From positions 1 through 45,805 of the forward strand of contig CAJTYD010000011.1 of assembly GCA_910583775.1 (NCBI GenBank): 45,805 bases of DNA, in the 5' to 3' direction. Position 1 is the first letter of the stretch. Each line of letters starts with the position of its first letter. Below the pieces are notes generated by a model that searched no databases, was not told the origin of the DNA, and was given only the letters and a program-made list of their open reading frames with translations. Source of the stretch: an uncultured Muribaculaceae bacterium (GTDB lineage Bacteria > Bacteroidota > Bacteroidia > Bacteroidales > Muribaculaceae). The translations under genes were made by a program, and so were the position numbers. Positions 17,830-25,413 of this stretch are shown in pieces.

Positions 17830-19272
17830 TTAGAGCGGGAGTTCCGAAGCCTGGACTGCGCTGTCCCAGTCGAGAGGCTTGTTGACCGTCACGGTGAGGT
17901 TACCTGTGTCGTCGGGACGCTCGGGAAGTTCCTGAGAGCCGCCGTCGCGGAAGACGATGTTGACCTCACGGATCTTGTTGGGCGCGAAGCCCTGGTTGAT
18001 GTAACCTACCCAGTAAATGGTCTTCTCTTCCGTAAGGGTACCCTCTTTTGTGGTATGTCCCGGCAGACCCATCGCGGAGATGATAAGCAGGTAACGGTTC
18101 TGAAGCAGAGGCTCGTTCTGAGAGCTTCCGGATGTCTGCTGACGGTTGTTGTTGGGAAGCACGATTATGTCGCGCCAAGCGTCGGCGTTGTAGCGGTCTC
18201 CCTCGATGCCGATTATCTTTCCGCCCTCCTTATAGCCTCTTGTGGGGTTGTTGGAGAGGAAGCTGCGGCTGCCTTCTGCGTAACCGAGAACGTAGATTGC
18301 TGAAGAAGATGACGACCAGCTTGTTCCGGCGCGCAGCCATTCGGTGCCTACCTGACGGTCTTTTGCCATCGGGATGACGTAGTCAGGAACGGTAGCTATC
18401 ATGATGGATGCGTTGCGGCTGAAGTCGACGCGGCCGCCCTCCGTGAGGTTGATGTCGGCGTTGTTGAGGATCTTCTGTCCCTCGTCGTTAAGCTGGCCTG
18501 AGAGGCAGAGGCGCAGACGCATCAGCGATACCTCGCGCTTGAGGTTGATGGTGGCGGCTACGGTCTTCTGTGGCTCTACGAGTACCTCCTCGTTGTTGCC
18601 TGCAGTGAAACCCTGGCCGAGGAAGATCTCTGTAGGAGTGCTCAGAGGAACTTCGCGGCGGATCTGACCGCTTGCGGCAACCTGATTCTGATAGAAGATC
18701 GGGAAGGCTGATTGAGCACAGGAGATGTGACAGTTGTAGATGAATCGGTTCACGACGTTGAATGCTGTCCAGGGCTGCTGCTGACCTGCTATCTCCGTCT
18801 TTACCTTGGCTGCCGTTTCCAGAAGGGCTGTGTTGGTGTTGGCCACTGCCATCAGACGATAGGAACCTGCCGGAACGTTGGTGTAGGTGTAGGTAACCGA
18901 GCCGTTCTCAGTCGGATTTGTCTGCAGTGTGTTCTGGATCTGAGATGCGTCGATTACATCGGAGAAGTGAATCACACCCTGGTTGTCATACAGAAAAATC
19001 TGAAGGCTGGCGACATTATCCCAGCTTGTGAGAGGGACTGCGTTCGAAACAGCGTCGACTTCCGTCGATCCGTTTGCATCTGATCCGGAAGGGAGACCTG
19101 TCGTTCCACCTTCACCGTCGGCACGGGTGTTGCTGTTGGTGAAGTTGATGGTGAACGCAAGCTTGCCGTATTCCTTTTCATCGGGATTAGGCTCGTCGTT
19201 CTTGTTCGAGCACGAGGTGAGGCCGGCAACGAGAAGGGCGGCCATCGACCATGCATAGAAGTTTCTTCTCAT
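17830..19272 (-). CDS. Mfa1-family major fimbrial subunit
   Basis: 480 residues. The lipoprotein signal ends in LTSC (Cys21). The segment FTNSNTRADGEG places Arg50-Ala51 where Mfa1 of P. gingivalis is cut by an Arg-specific protease before polymerisation. The rest fits Mfa1: YTYTNVPAGSYRLMAVAN, AATINLKREVSLMRLRL, YWVGYINQGFAPNKIREVNI, and the C-terminal donor-strand-like segment LTVTVNKPLDWDSAVQ. Family subunits are exported as lipoproteins, processed and polymerised by strand exchange. It is first in a five-gene operon. Its promoter has a run of nine G in the spacer, and its untranslated leader is about 300 bases. Confidence 0.9.
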   Translation of the reverse strand: MRRNFYAWSMAALLVAGLTSCSNKNDEPNPDEKEYGKLAFTINFTNSNTRADGEGGTTGLPSGSDANGSTEVDAVSNAVPLTSWDNVASLQIFLYDNQGVIHFSDVIDASQIQNTLQTNPTENGSVTYTYTNVPAGSYRLMAVANTNTALLETAAKVKTEIAGQQQPWTAFNVVNRFIYNCHISCAQSAFPIFYQNQVAASGQIRREVPLSTPTEIFLGQGFTAGNNEEVLVEPQKTVAATINLKREVSLMRLRLCLSGQLNDEGQKILNNADINLTEGGRVDFSRNASIMIATVPDYVIPMAKDRQVGTEWLRAGTSWSSSSSAIYVLGYAEGSRSFLSNNPTRGYKEGGKIIGIEGDRYNADAWRDIIVLPNNNRQQTSGSSQNEPLLQNRYLLIISAMGLPGHTTKEGTLTEEKTIYWVGYINQGFAPNKIREVNIVFRDGGSQELPERPDDTGNLTVTVNKPLDWDSAVQASELPL

Positions 19273-19575
19273 ACGTGCAAAGTTGTTAATATTAATTTAA
19301 TTTTGTATAAGGTTCTGATTTTGATCCGCAGTGACAGATCTTTTATTTATTCGGATTTAGATTGTGGAGATTTAACTCCTTAAGGATGCATAACCGGTTC
19401 GGGTTTCTCAGGTCCGGTTAAACCTCACAACTTGCTTAAAACTATACGTGCAATACTTGGATAAGGGTCTCGTTTCCCGTTATATCCTTGTTCAGTTTTT
19501 CATAGAGAAGGTGTGTTCCTGTTTGGCTTATGGTAGTCAAGCTTTCGCACAGGTTCTCCTTAGATCATTTAAGCA
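19273..19575 (-). promoter_or_regulatory. Long untranslated leader of the fimbrial operon
   Basis: About 300 bases between the predicted start near 19573 and the major subunit ATG, without a convincing gene. It holds an AACCGG...CCGGTT hairpin (about 19395-19430) and an AT-rich stretch before the start codon. A leader of this length could carry post-transcriptional control, but no known riboswitch was recognised. Confidence 0.45.
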
Positions 19576-19579
19576 ATTG

Positions 19580-19611
19580 CAAATTTACAAATTATCCCCC
19601 CCCCAATAAAA
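19580..19611 (-). promoter_or_regulatory. Fimbrial operon promoter with a G9 tract in the spacer
   Basis: Minus strand TAAATTTG (19580-19587) is a perfect -7 box. Upstream come ATAATTTG, nine consecutive G (C9 at 19596-19604 on the plus strand), then TTTTATTG. TTTT at 19608-19611 is 20 bases from the -7 box, while the better TTG is only 15-16 bases away. Gaining about three G would put ATTG at 19 bases. Change in tract length would therefore retune the promoter. Confidence 0.68.
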
Positions 19612-19669
19612 GTTAAATTTAGTTAACAGTAGTTAATTATCAACCTGCAAACGTTTGAAATATAAATAA

Positions 19670-19703
19670 AAATAAAAAAGAGTCTCAAACAGAGGCTCTT
19701 TTA
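19670..19703 (-). terminator. Intrinsic terminator of the tonB-like gene
   Basis: Minus strand AAAAGAGCCTC, loop TGTTT, GAGACTCTTTT, then a T-rich run (TTATTTTTATTT). It lies about 50 bases past the gene's stop and separates it from the fimbrial promoter. Confidence 0.85.
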
Positions 19704-19749
19704 TGCATATTTTTTAAAGAATTTTTACATTTACGCGACTAATTCTGTC

Positions 19750-20175
19750 TTACATTTTGAAGCTGACGGATGCGCGAGTCGTGGAGGCTACGGGCTTGCC
19801 GCCGAGGAGAGCGGGTTTCCATTTCGGCATCTTCATGATTACCTTGATTGCCGCATCCTCGAGATCTGGGTCTATTTTCCTGACGATTTTAGGATTAGCA
19901 ACCGAGCCGTCGGCAGTGATGACGAATTCGACGATCACCTTCCCTTCGATGCCATTCTCCATGGCGCTTTCGGGATACACCAGATTTTTTGCGATAAACT
20001 CATACATCGCCTTCTCTCCGCCCGGAAACTCCGCAGCCCTCTCCGGCTGCGCCTGCTTCGTCTGCGCTGTGGCCTTCGTCTGCGCCACGGGCGCTGGTGC
20101 TGTCTGTGCCTGTGCCGTTGCCGTCATGCCGGCAGCGGCGAGCAAAATCATCGCTCCCAATAGAATCTTCTTCAT
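19750..20175 (-). CDS. Periplasmic TonB C-terminal domain protein
   Basis: 141 residues from the start at 20175, which gives a signal peptide (MKKILLGAMILLAAAGMTAT, then AQA). The ORF reads open to 20235 without a good signal. After an A/P/Q/T-rich linker comes a TonB_C domain (about 50-141: EFPGGEKAMYEFIAKNLVYP, GKVIVEFVITADGSV, MPKWKPALLGGKPV). It lacks the long proline-rich spanning region and the membrane anchor of a classic TonB, so it is a small exported TonB-box-binding-type protein. Short proteins like this are common in Bacteroidetes; their energy-transducing role is doubtful. It has its own terminator. Confidence 0.85.
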   Translation of the reverse strand: MKKILLGAMILLAAAGMTATAQAQTAPAPVAQTKATAQTKQAQPERAAEFPGGEKAMYEFIAKNLVYPESAMENGIEGKVIVEFVITADGSVANPKIVRKIDPDLEDAAIKVIMKMPKWKPALLGGKPVASTTRASVSFKM

Positions 20176-20225
20176 AATTTTCCTGTTTTTATCCTTTAGA
20201 CAAGGATTGCGCCGATGGTTTAATC

Positions 20226-20460
20226 GCCCCACCATGGGGCAATCGGAGTTATCGGAGTTATCGGGGTAATCGGAGGAATCGGGGTAATCGGGGCTCTACA
20301 TAGCCGGGGCTTCGCGCGACAGAGTCTCCGGGGCTTTACGCGACAGAGGCCCTGACGCTTTCGCGGCAGAGCCTCCGGCGATATAATTGATATTGCTTTC
20401 TCGGCGCCAGCTAAATTGCTAATTACTAATTACTAATTACTAATTACTAATTGCCAAAGG
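20226..20460. repeat. Composite repeat block between guaA and the tonB-like gene
   Basis: Four structures follow one another. A GCCCCACCATGGGGC hairpin (20226-20240) comes first. Next are six 9-bp units of the type GGTAATCGG or AGTTATCGG (about 20241-20293). Three degenerate units of 23-24 bp follow, with shared core CCGGGGCTT-CGCG-GACAGAG (20304-20326, 20327-20350, 20351-20373). Five TAATTAC heptamers (about 20416-20452) end the block. No gene or promoter was found. Confidence 0.7.
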
Positions 20461-20461
20461 G

Positions 20462-21988
20462 TTATTCCCACTCGATCGTGGCCGGCGGCTTGGAGGAGAT
20501 GTCGTAGACGACGCGGTTGATGCCGCGCACCTTGTTGATGATCTCGTTGCTGGTGCGGGCCAGGAATTCATAGGGAAGGTGTACCCAGTCGGCGGTCATG
20601 CCGTCGGTCGAGATCACGGCGCGGAGCGCGCAGCAGCTCTCGTAGGTGCGCTCGTCGCCCATCACGCCGACGCTCTGCACGGGCAGCAGCATCACGCCGG
20701 CCTGCCATACCTGGTCGTAGAGCCCTTCGCGACGGAGTCCGTCGATGAAGATGGCGTCGGCCTCCTGCAATACCCGCACTTTCTCGGGCGTTACCTCGCC
20801 GAGGATGCGGATGCCGAGACCCGGGCCCGGGAAGGGATGACGTCCCAAGAGACGTTGATCCATGTCCATGGCCTTGCCGACGCGGCGAACCTCGTCCTTG
20901 AAGAGCAGACGCAGCGGCTCGACGATCTTGAGGTTCATCTCCTTCGGCAGACCGCCTACGTTGTGGTGGCTCTTGATCGTCGCCGACGGACCCTTTACGG
21001 AACAGCTCTCGATGACGTCGGGATATATCGTGCCCTGGGCGAGCCATTTGGCGTTCTCGATCTTCTTTGCTTCGGCGTTGAAGACCTCCACGAAGTCGCG
21101 GCCGATGATCTTGCGTTTCTGTTCGGGATCGGTCACGCCCTTGAGGTCGTTGTAGAAACGTTCGCTGGCATCGACGCCTATAACGTTAAGGCCCATGTTC
21201 TTGTAGGAGTCGAGCACGTCGGTGAACTCGTTCTTGCGTAGCAGGCCGTTGTTGACGAAGATACACGTGAGTCGGTCGCCGATGGCCTTGTGAAGCAGCA
21301 TGGCGGCCACGGAGGAGTCGACGCCGCCGGAGAGGCCGAGTATCACGCGGTCTTCGCCGAGTTTCTGCTTGAGTTCGGCTACGGTGGTCTCGATGAACGA
21401 GGCCGGGCTCCAGGTTCCGGAGCATCCGCAGATGCCGAGCACGAAGTTGCCGAGCAGCTGCTTGCCGTCGGTGGAGTGGTAAACCTCCGGGTGGAACTGG
21501 ATTCCCCAGGTCTTCTCCCCTTCGATGCGGAAGGCGGCGTTGGTGACATTCTCCGTCGAGCCGATTATCTTATAGTTCTCGGGCAGGCGTGTTATGGTGT
21601 CGCCGTGGCTCATCCATACCTGTGTGGGCGAGGGGATGGAGAGCATCAGCGGATCCTGAGGATCGACGACGGTGAGCATTGCGCGGCCATATTCGCGCGA
21701 GGGCGCGCTTTCGACCTCGCCGCCGTATTCGTTTGCGAGATACTGGGCGCCATAGCAGACGCCAAGGAGCGGGAACCGTCCCTTGATGCCGCTCAGGTCG
21801 GGTTTCGGAGCATCGGCGTCGCGCACCGACGAGGGTGAGCCCGAGAGGATCACGCCGCGTACGTCGCCGTCGAGCTGCGGAATCTTGTTGAACGGATGGA
21901 TCTCGCAATATACGTTGAGCTCGCGCACACGGCGTGCGATAAGCTGGGTGTATTGCGATCCGAAATCGAGTATAATGATTTTTTCCAT
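20462..21988 (-). CDS. guaA: GMP synthase (glutamine-hydrolysing)
   Basis: 508 residues, single-chain form. The class I glutamine amidotransferase domain (about 1-190) has the nucleophile motif GVCYGAQY and the HPEVYHS histidine and glutamate. The ATP pyrophosphatase domain (about 200-390) has the P-loop LSGGVDSSV. The C-terminal dimerisation domain ends in KPPATIEWE. It converts XMP to GMP with glutamine and ATP. It follows guaB by 29 bases, so the two steps from IMP to GMP are encoded together at the end of the purine cluster. Confidence 0.98.
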   Translation of the reverse strand: MEKIIILDFGSQYTQLIARRVRELNVYCEIHPFNKIPQLDGDVRGVILSGSPSSVRDADAPKPDLSGIKGRFPLLGVCYGAQYLANEYGGEVESAPSREYGRAMLTVVDPQDPLMLSIPSPTQVWMSHGDTITRLPENYKIIGSTENVTNAAFRIEGEKTWGIQFHPEVYHSTDGKQLLGNFVLGICGCSGTWSPASFIETTVAELKQKLGEDRVILGLSGGVDSSVAAMLLHKAIGDRLTCIFVNNGLLRKNEFTDVLDSYKNMGLNVIGVDASERFYNDLKGVTDPEQKRKIIGRDFVEVFNAEAKKIENAKWLAQGTIYPDVIESCSVKGPSATIKSHHNVGGLPKEMNLKIVEPLRLLFKDEVRRVGKAMDMDQRLLGRHPFPGPGLGIRILGEVTPEKVRVLQEADAIFIDGLRREGLYDQVWQAGVMLLPVQSVGVMGDERTYESCCALRAVISTDGMTADWVHLPYEFLARTSNEIINKVRGINRVVYDISSKPPATIEWE

Positions 21989-22017
21989 ATTCTATATCAG
22001 GATAGGATTTCGAAGTA

Positions 22018-23490
22018 TTATTCGCCGCGGGAATAGTTGGGCGCCTCCTTGGTGATGGTGACGTCGTGCGGATGGTTCTCGGTGACGCCGGCGGAGGTGA
22101 TACGGGTGAAGCGGGCGTTGTGGAGGGCGTCGATATCCTTGGCGCCGCAGTAGCCCATGCCGGAGCGGAGGCCGCCCGTGAGCTGGTAAACGGTCTCGCT
22201 GAGGGTGCCTTTATAGGGGACGCGGGCCACGATGCCTTCGGGCACGAACTTGCTTGAATCCACCTTGTCCGACTGGAAGTAGCGGTCTTTCGAGCCGGCC
22301 TCCATAGCCTCCACGGATCCCATTCCGCGATAAGCCTTGAACTTACGTCCGTTATAGATGATAGTCTCGCCCGGCGATTCCTCGACTCCTGCGAGCATCG
22401 AGCCCATCATCACGCAGTCGCCGCCGGCGGCAAGCGCCTTGACGACGTCGCCCGAATAGCGGAGACCGCCGTCTGCGATCACGGGCACGCCGAATTCCTT
22501 GGCGACCTTAGCCACGTCGAAGATCGCGGAGAGCTGGGGCATTCCGACGCCGGCAACGATGCGGGTGGTGCAGATGGAGCCGGGGCCGATGCCTACCTTG
22601 ACGCCGTCGGCGCCGGCCTCGATCAGGAAGCGGGCGGCCTCGCCGGTGGCGATATTGCCGACAACGACGTCGAGTTCGGGATATGCCTTCTTGACGGCCT
22701 TGAGGGTGTTGGCCACGTTAGCCGAATGGCCGTGTGCGGTGTCGATCACCACGGCGTCGACGCCGGCCTCTACGAGAGCCTTGACACGGTCGAGAGTGTC
22801 GCTGGTGACTCCCACGCCTGCGGCCACGCGCAGACGGCCCTTGGCGTCCTTGCAGGCCATGGGATAGTCCTGGATCTTGGTGATGTCGCGATATGTGATG
22901 AGGCCGAGGAGCTTTCCTTCGCCGTCGACCACGGGGAGTTTCTCGATCTTGTTCTTAAGCAGGATCTTAGAGGCCTCGGCGAGGTCGGGGCTGCCGGTGG
23001 TGACGAGATTCTCGCTTGTCATGACCTCGGAGATGGGGAGCTCCATGTCGCTCTGGAAGCGGAGATCGCGGTTGGTTACGATGCCGATGAGATGATTCTC
23101 CGGGTCTACCACGGGAATGCCGCCGATGTGATTCTCTTTCATCAGACGGAGCGCCTCTCCGACAGTCTGGTCTTTGGAGATGGTGACGGGATCATAGATC
23201 ATGCCGCTCTCGGCGCGTTTCACCTTACGGACCTGCGAGGCCTGGGCGGCGATCGACATATTCTTGTGGATGACGCCGATACCTCCCTCGCGGGCGATGG
23301 CGATGGCCATGTCGGCCTCGGTCACGGTATCCATTGCGGCCGAGACCACAGGGATGTTCACCGGGATGTTGCGTGAGAAACGGCCCGCGAGTGAAACCAT
23401 ATTCGGCGTCACCTCGGAGTATGCCGGAATCAGCAGGACATCGTCGAATGTCATGCCTTCCTGGACGACTTTTTCATCTAAAAATGACAT
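22018..23490 (-). CDS. guaB: IMP dehydrogenase
   Basis: 490 residues. A TIM-barrel is split by two CBS domains (about 95-205). The active-site loop is GPGSICTTRIVAGVG, with the catalytic cysteine. The flap region SEGIVARVPYKG-like (VPEGIVARVPYKG) and the GYCGAKDI C-terminal motif are present. It oxidises IMP to XMP with NAD+, the first step to GMP. The CBS pair usually senses purine nucleotides. The 175-bp upstream gap holds a repeat element but no promoter that I could see, so it may be read from the upstream genes. Confidence 0.98.
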   Translation of the reverse strand: MSFLDEKVVQEGMTFDDVLLIPAYSEVTPNMVSLAGRFSRNIPVNIPVVSAAMDTVTEADMAIAIAREGGIGVIHKNMSIAAQASQVRKVKRAESGMIYDPVTISKDQTVGEALRLMKENHIGGIPVVDPENHLIGIVTNRDLRFQSDMELPISEVMTSENLVTTGSPDLAEASKILLKNKIEKLPVVDGEGKLLGLITYRDITKIQDYPMACKDAKGRLRVAAGVGVTSDTLDRVKALVEAGVDAVVIDTAHGHSANVANTLKAVKKAYPELDVVVGNIATGEAARFLIEAGADGVKVGIGPGSICTTRIVAGVGMPQLSAIFDVAKVAKEFGVPVIADGGLRYSGDVVKALAAGGDCVMMGSMLAGVEESPGETIIYNGRKFKAYRGMGSVEAMEAGSKDRYFQSDKVDSSKFVPEGIVARVPYKGTLSETVYQLTGGLRSGMGYCGAKDIDALHNARFTRITSAGVTENHPHDVTITKEAPNYSRGE

Positions 23491-23537
23491 ATATGTTTTC
23501 TGTGTTTTATGATTATCAATCGGTTTATGGTTGTTTT

Positions 23538-23655
23538 TTGGTTTATGGTTTGGGTTTAAGGTTTAGATAATACCGTTTGTCACTGAATGTGTCACTGAAT
23601 AGGTCATTGAATCTGAGGGTATTATTTAAACCTTAACCATAAACCTTAAACCTTG
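23538..23655. repeat. GGTTTAW-rich inverted repeat, copy 1
   Basis: The left arm 23538-23581 matches 31402-31445 at 42 of 44 positions. The right arm (about 23625-23655) is an approximate reverse complement of the left. Three 12-bp tandem units, GTCACTGAATGT, GTCACTGAATAG and GTCATTGAATCT, lie between them at 23579-23614. It fills the gap between purA and guaB. Confidence 0.75.
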
Positions 23656-23665
23656 TCAAAGGGGA

Positions 23666-24958
23666 TCAGAACTCGCGGAGCTTTTCCGACACCACGATGG
23701 TCTGGTTGCGGTCGGGACCGACGGAGACGATGCCGACGGGAACGCCGGTAACTTCCTCGATCTTACGGATGTAAGCCTTGGCGGCCGCGGGAAGCTCGTC
23801 GAAGCTCTTCGCTCCCGTAATGTCCTCTTTCCAGCCCTCCATCTCGATGAGCACGGGCTTGCACTTCGAGAGGCGAGAGATGGTGGAGGGGGGAGTCTGA
23901 AGGATCTCGCCCTCGCATTCGTAACCGGTGCAGATCATCACTTTGTCGAGGCCGGAGAGCACGTCGAAGAGCATCAGGGCCCAGTTGTCGATACCGGCGA
24001 GACGCGCGGTGTAACGGGCGACTACGGCGTCGAACCAGCCGATGCGGCGCGGACGGCCCGTGACGGTGCCGTATTCGTGGCCGCGCTCGCGGATCTCATG
24101 AGCAAGGTCGCCGAAGAGTTCCGTTGGGAACGGTCCCTCGCCGACGCGCGTGCAGTAGGATTTGGCCACTCCCACCACGTTGTCAATCCATTTGGGAGAG
24201 ATGCCCGCGCCTACGGGGACGCTGGCTGCCGAAGGAGTGGAGGAGGTAACGAACGGATAAGTGCCGTGGTCGATGCAGAGCATCATTCCCTGCGCGCCCT
24301 CGAAGAGGATCTTGGCGTCGGTAAGAAGGGCCTCGTTGATAAGATCCGAGGTGTCGCAGATCATGTGCCCGATCTTCCCGGCGATCTCCATATACTGGTC
24401 GTAGACCTCCTTGAAGTCGTATTTCGGGAGACCGAGCATATCGAGCTCCATGTTTTTTACCTCGAGGGCAGCCTTGAGGCGCTCGGCGAAGTATTCCGGC
24501 TCGAGCAGATCGCCCATGCGCAGGCCCAGACGGCTGTATTTGTCGGAATAGCAGGGGCCGATACCCTTTTTGGTCGTGCCGATAAGGCTCTTGCCCTTTA
24601 TGTTCTCGTACGCGCCGTCGAGTGCCGAATGCCAGGGCATCACCATGGCCGCGCGGTTGGAGATATATAGCTGATAGTCGGTGATTCCCTGGTCGTGGAG
24701 CTTCTGGAGCTCGGCGATCACCGAAACGGGGTTGACGACCATGCCGTTGCCCATCACGTTTTTCGTATGCGGGTTGAAGATTCCCGAGGGAATGCTCTGC
24801 AACGAATATTTATGGCCGTCGAAAACGACGGTATGTCCGGCGTTGTTACCGCCCTGATAGCGCACCACCATGTCGGCGCGGCATGCGAAGTAATCTGTGA
24901 TCTTGCCTTTTCCTTCGTCTCCCCACTGGGAGCCGATCACCACTAATCTTTCTGACAT
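23666..24958 (-). CDS. purA: Adenylosuccinate synthetase
   Basis: 430 residues. It carries the GTP-binding start GSQWGDEGKGK, the IMP-binding GGNNAGHTVV with catalytic histidine, the signature QGMMLCIDHGTYPFVTSS-type loop, and the GTVTGRPRRIGWFD region. It joins aspartate to IMP using GTP, the first step to AMP. PurB, which finishes the step, is encoded next upstream. The 455-bp gap to purB is filled mainly by a 393-bp inverted-repeat element. Confidence 0.98.
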   Translation of the reverse strand: MSERLVVIGSQWGDEGKGKITDYFACRADMVVRYQGGNNAGHTVVFDGHKYSLQSIPSGIFNPHTKNVMGNGMVVNPVSVIAELQKLHDQGITDYQLYISNRAAMVMPWHSALDGAYENIKGKSLIGTTKKGIGPCYSDKYSRLGLRMGDLLEPEYFAERLKAALEVKNMELDMLGLPKYDFKEVYDQYMEIAGKIGHMICDTSDLINEALLTDAKILFEGAQGMMLCIDHGTYPFVTSSTPSAASVPVGAGISPKWIDNVVGVAKSYCTRVGEGPFPTELFGDLAHEIRERGHEYGTVTGRPRRIGWFDAVVARYTARLAGIDNWALMLFDVLSGLDKVMICTGYECEGEILQTPPSTISRLSKCKPVLIEMEGWKEDITGAKSFDELPAAAKAYIRKIEEVTGVPVGIVSVGPDRNQTIVVSEKLREF

Positions 24959-24991
24959 AATTATGTGTTTTTAAATGTCTCTTTTACTGTG

Positions 24992-25384
24992 TAGAGCTTG
25001 TTCCTTAAAATTTCGAGGCCGTAGGGGTCGCAGCCTTGGAGCGGATTTGGTCATTTGCTGAAAGGAGCATACTATAGTATGTGACTGAAAGCAAAGGGCC
25101 AAAGCCGCCCAAGGATGCGAGACAAGGGGTAATTTTTCTTACCCGACGGTCTTGATATTTTAAAGACAAACTATAATTAATCATTTTATATTTTTATTTC
25201 TTTAACAAATAGACTTAACTATTATTAAAGAATCGAAAGTTTAATTACCATCGCCTCGGCGCTTTTTGGCATATTTCGCGAGAGCTCATCGGTCACGATG
25301 CTCGCATCGCTCCCTCTTCGTCTCGCAAAATCTGCTCAAAATTCGCCGCCCCTACGACCTTGAAATTTTAAGGAACAAGCTCTA
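24992..25384. mobile_element. 393-bp inverted-repeat element (MITE-like), two nested hairpins
   Basis: The ends 24992-25027 and 25349-25384 are inverted repeats, 34 of 36 identical (TAGAGCTTGTTCCTTAAAAT onward). A weaker third copy of the end is at 25142-25165. Each half holds a hairpin with the flanks GGAGC and GTGAC around a 12-base palindrome. The palindrome is ATACTATAGTAT in the left half (25069-25080) and, on the minus strand, GATGCGAGCATC in the right half (25297-25308). An AT-rich spacer of about 85 bases (25166-25250) separates the halves. It encodes no protein. It occupies the purB-purA gap without breaking a gene. Confidence 0.75.
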
Positions 25385-25413
25385 AGCGGCAGCTGAATTT
25401 GTAGGCAGGCGCT

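Noticed and set aside
23579..23614. Possible CRISPR-like or direct-repeat array
   Set aside because: Only three 12-bp units without spacers; no cas genes in the window.
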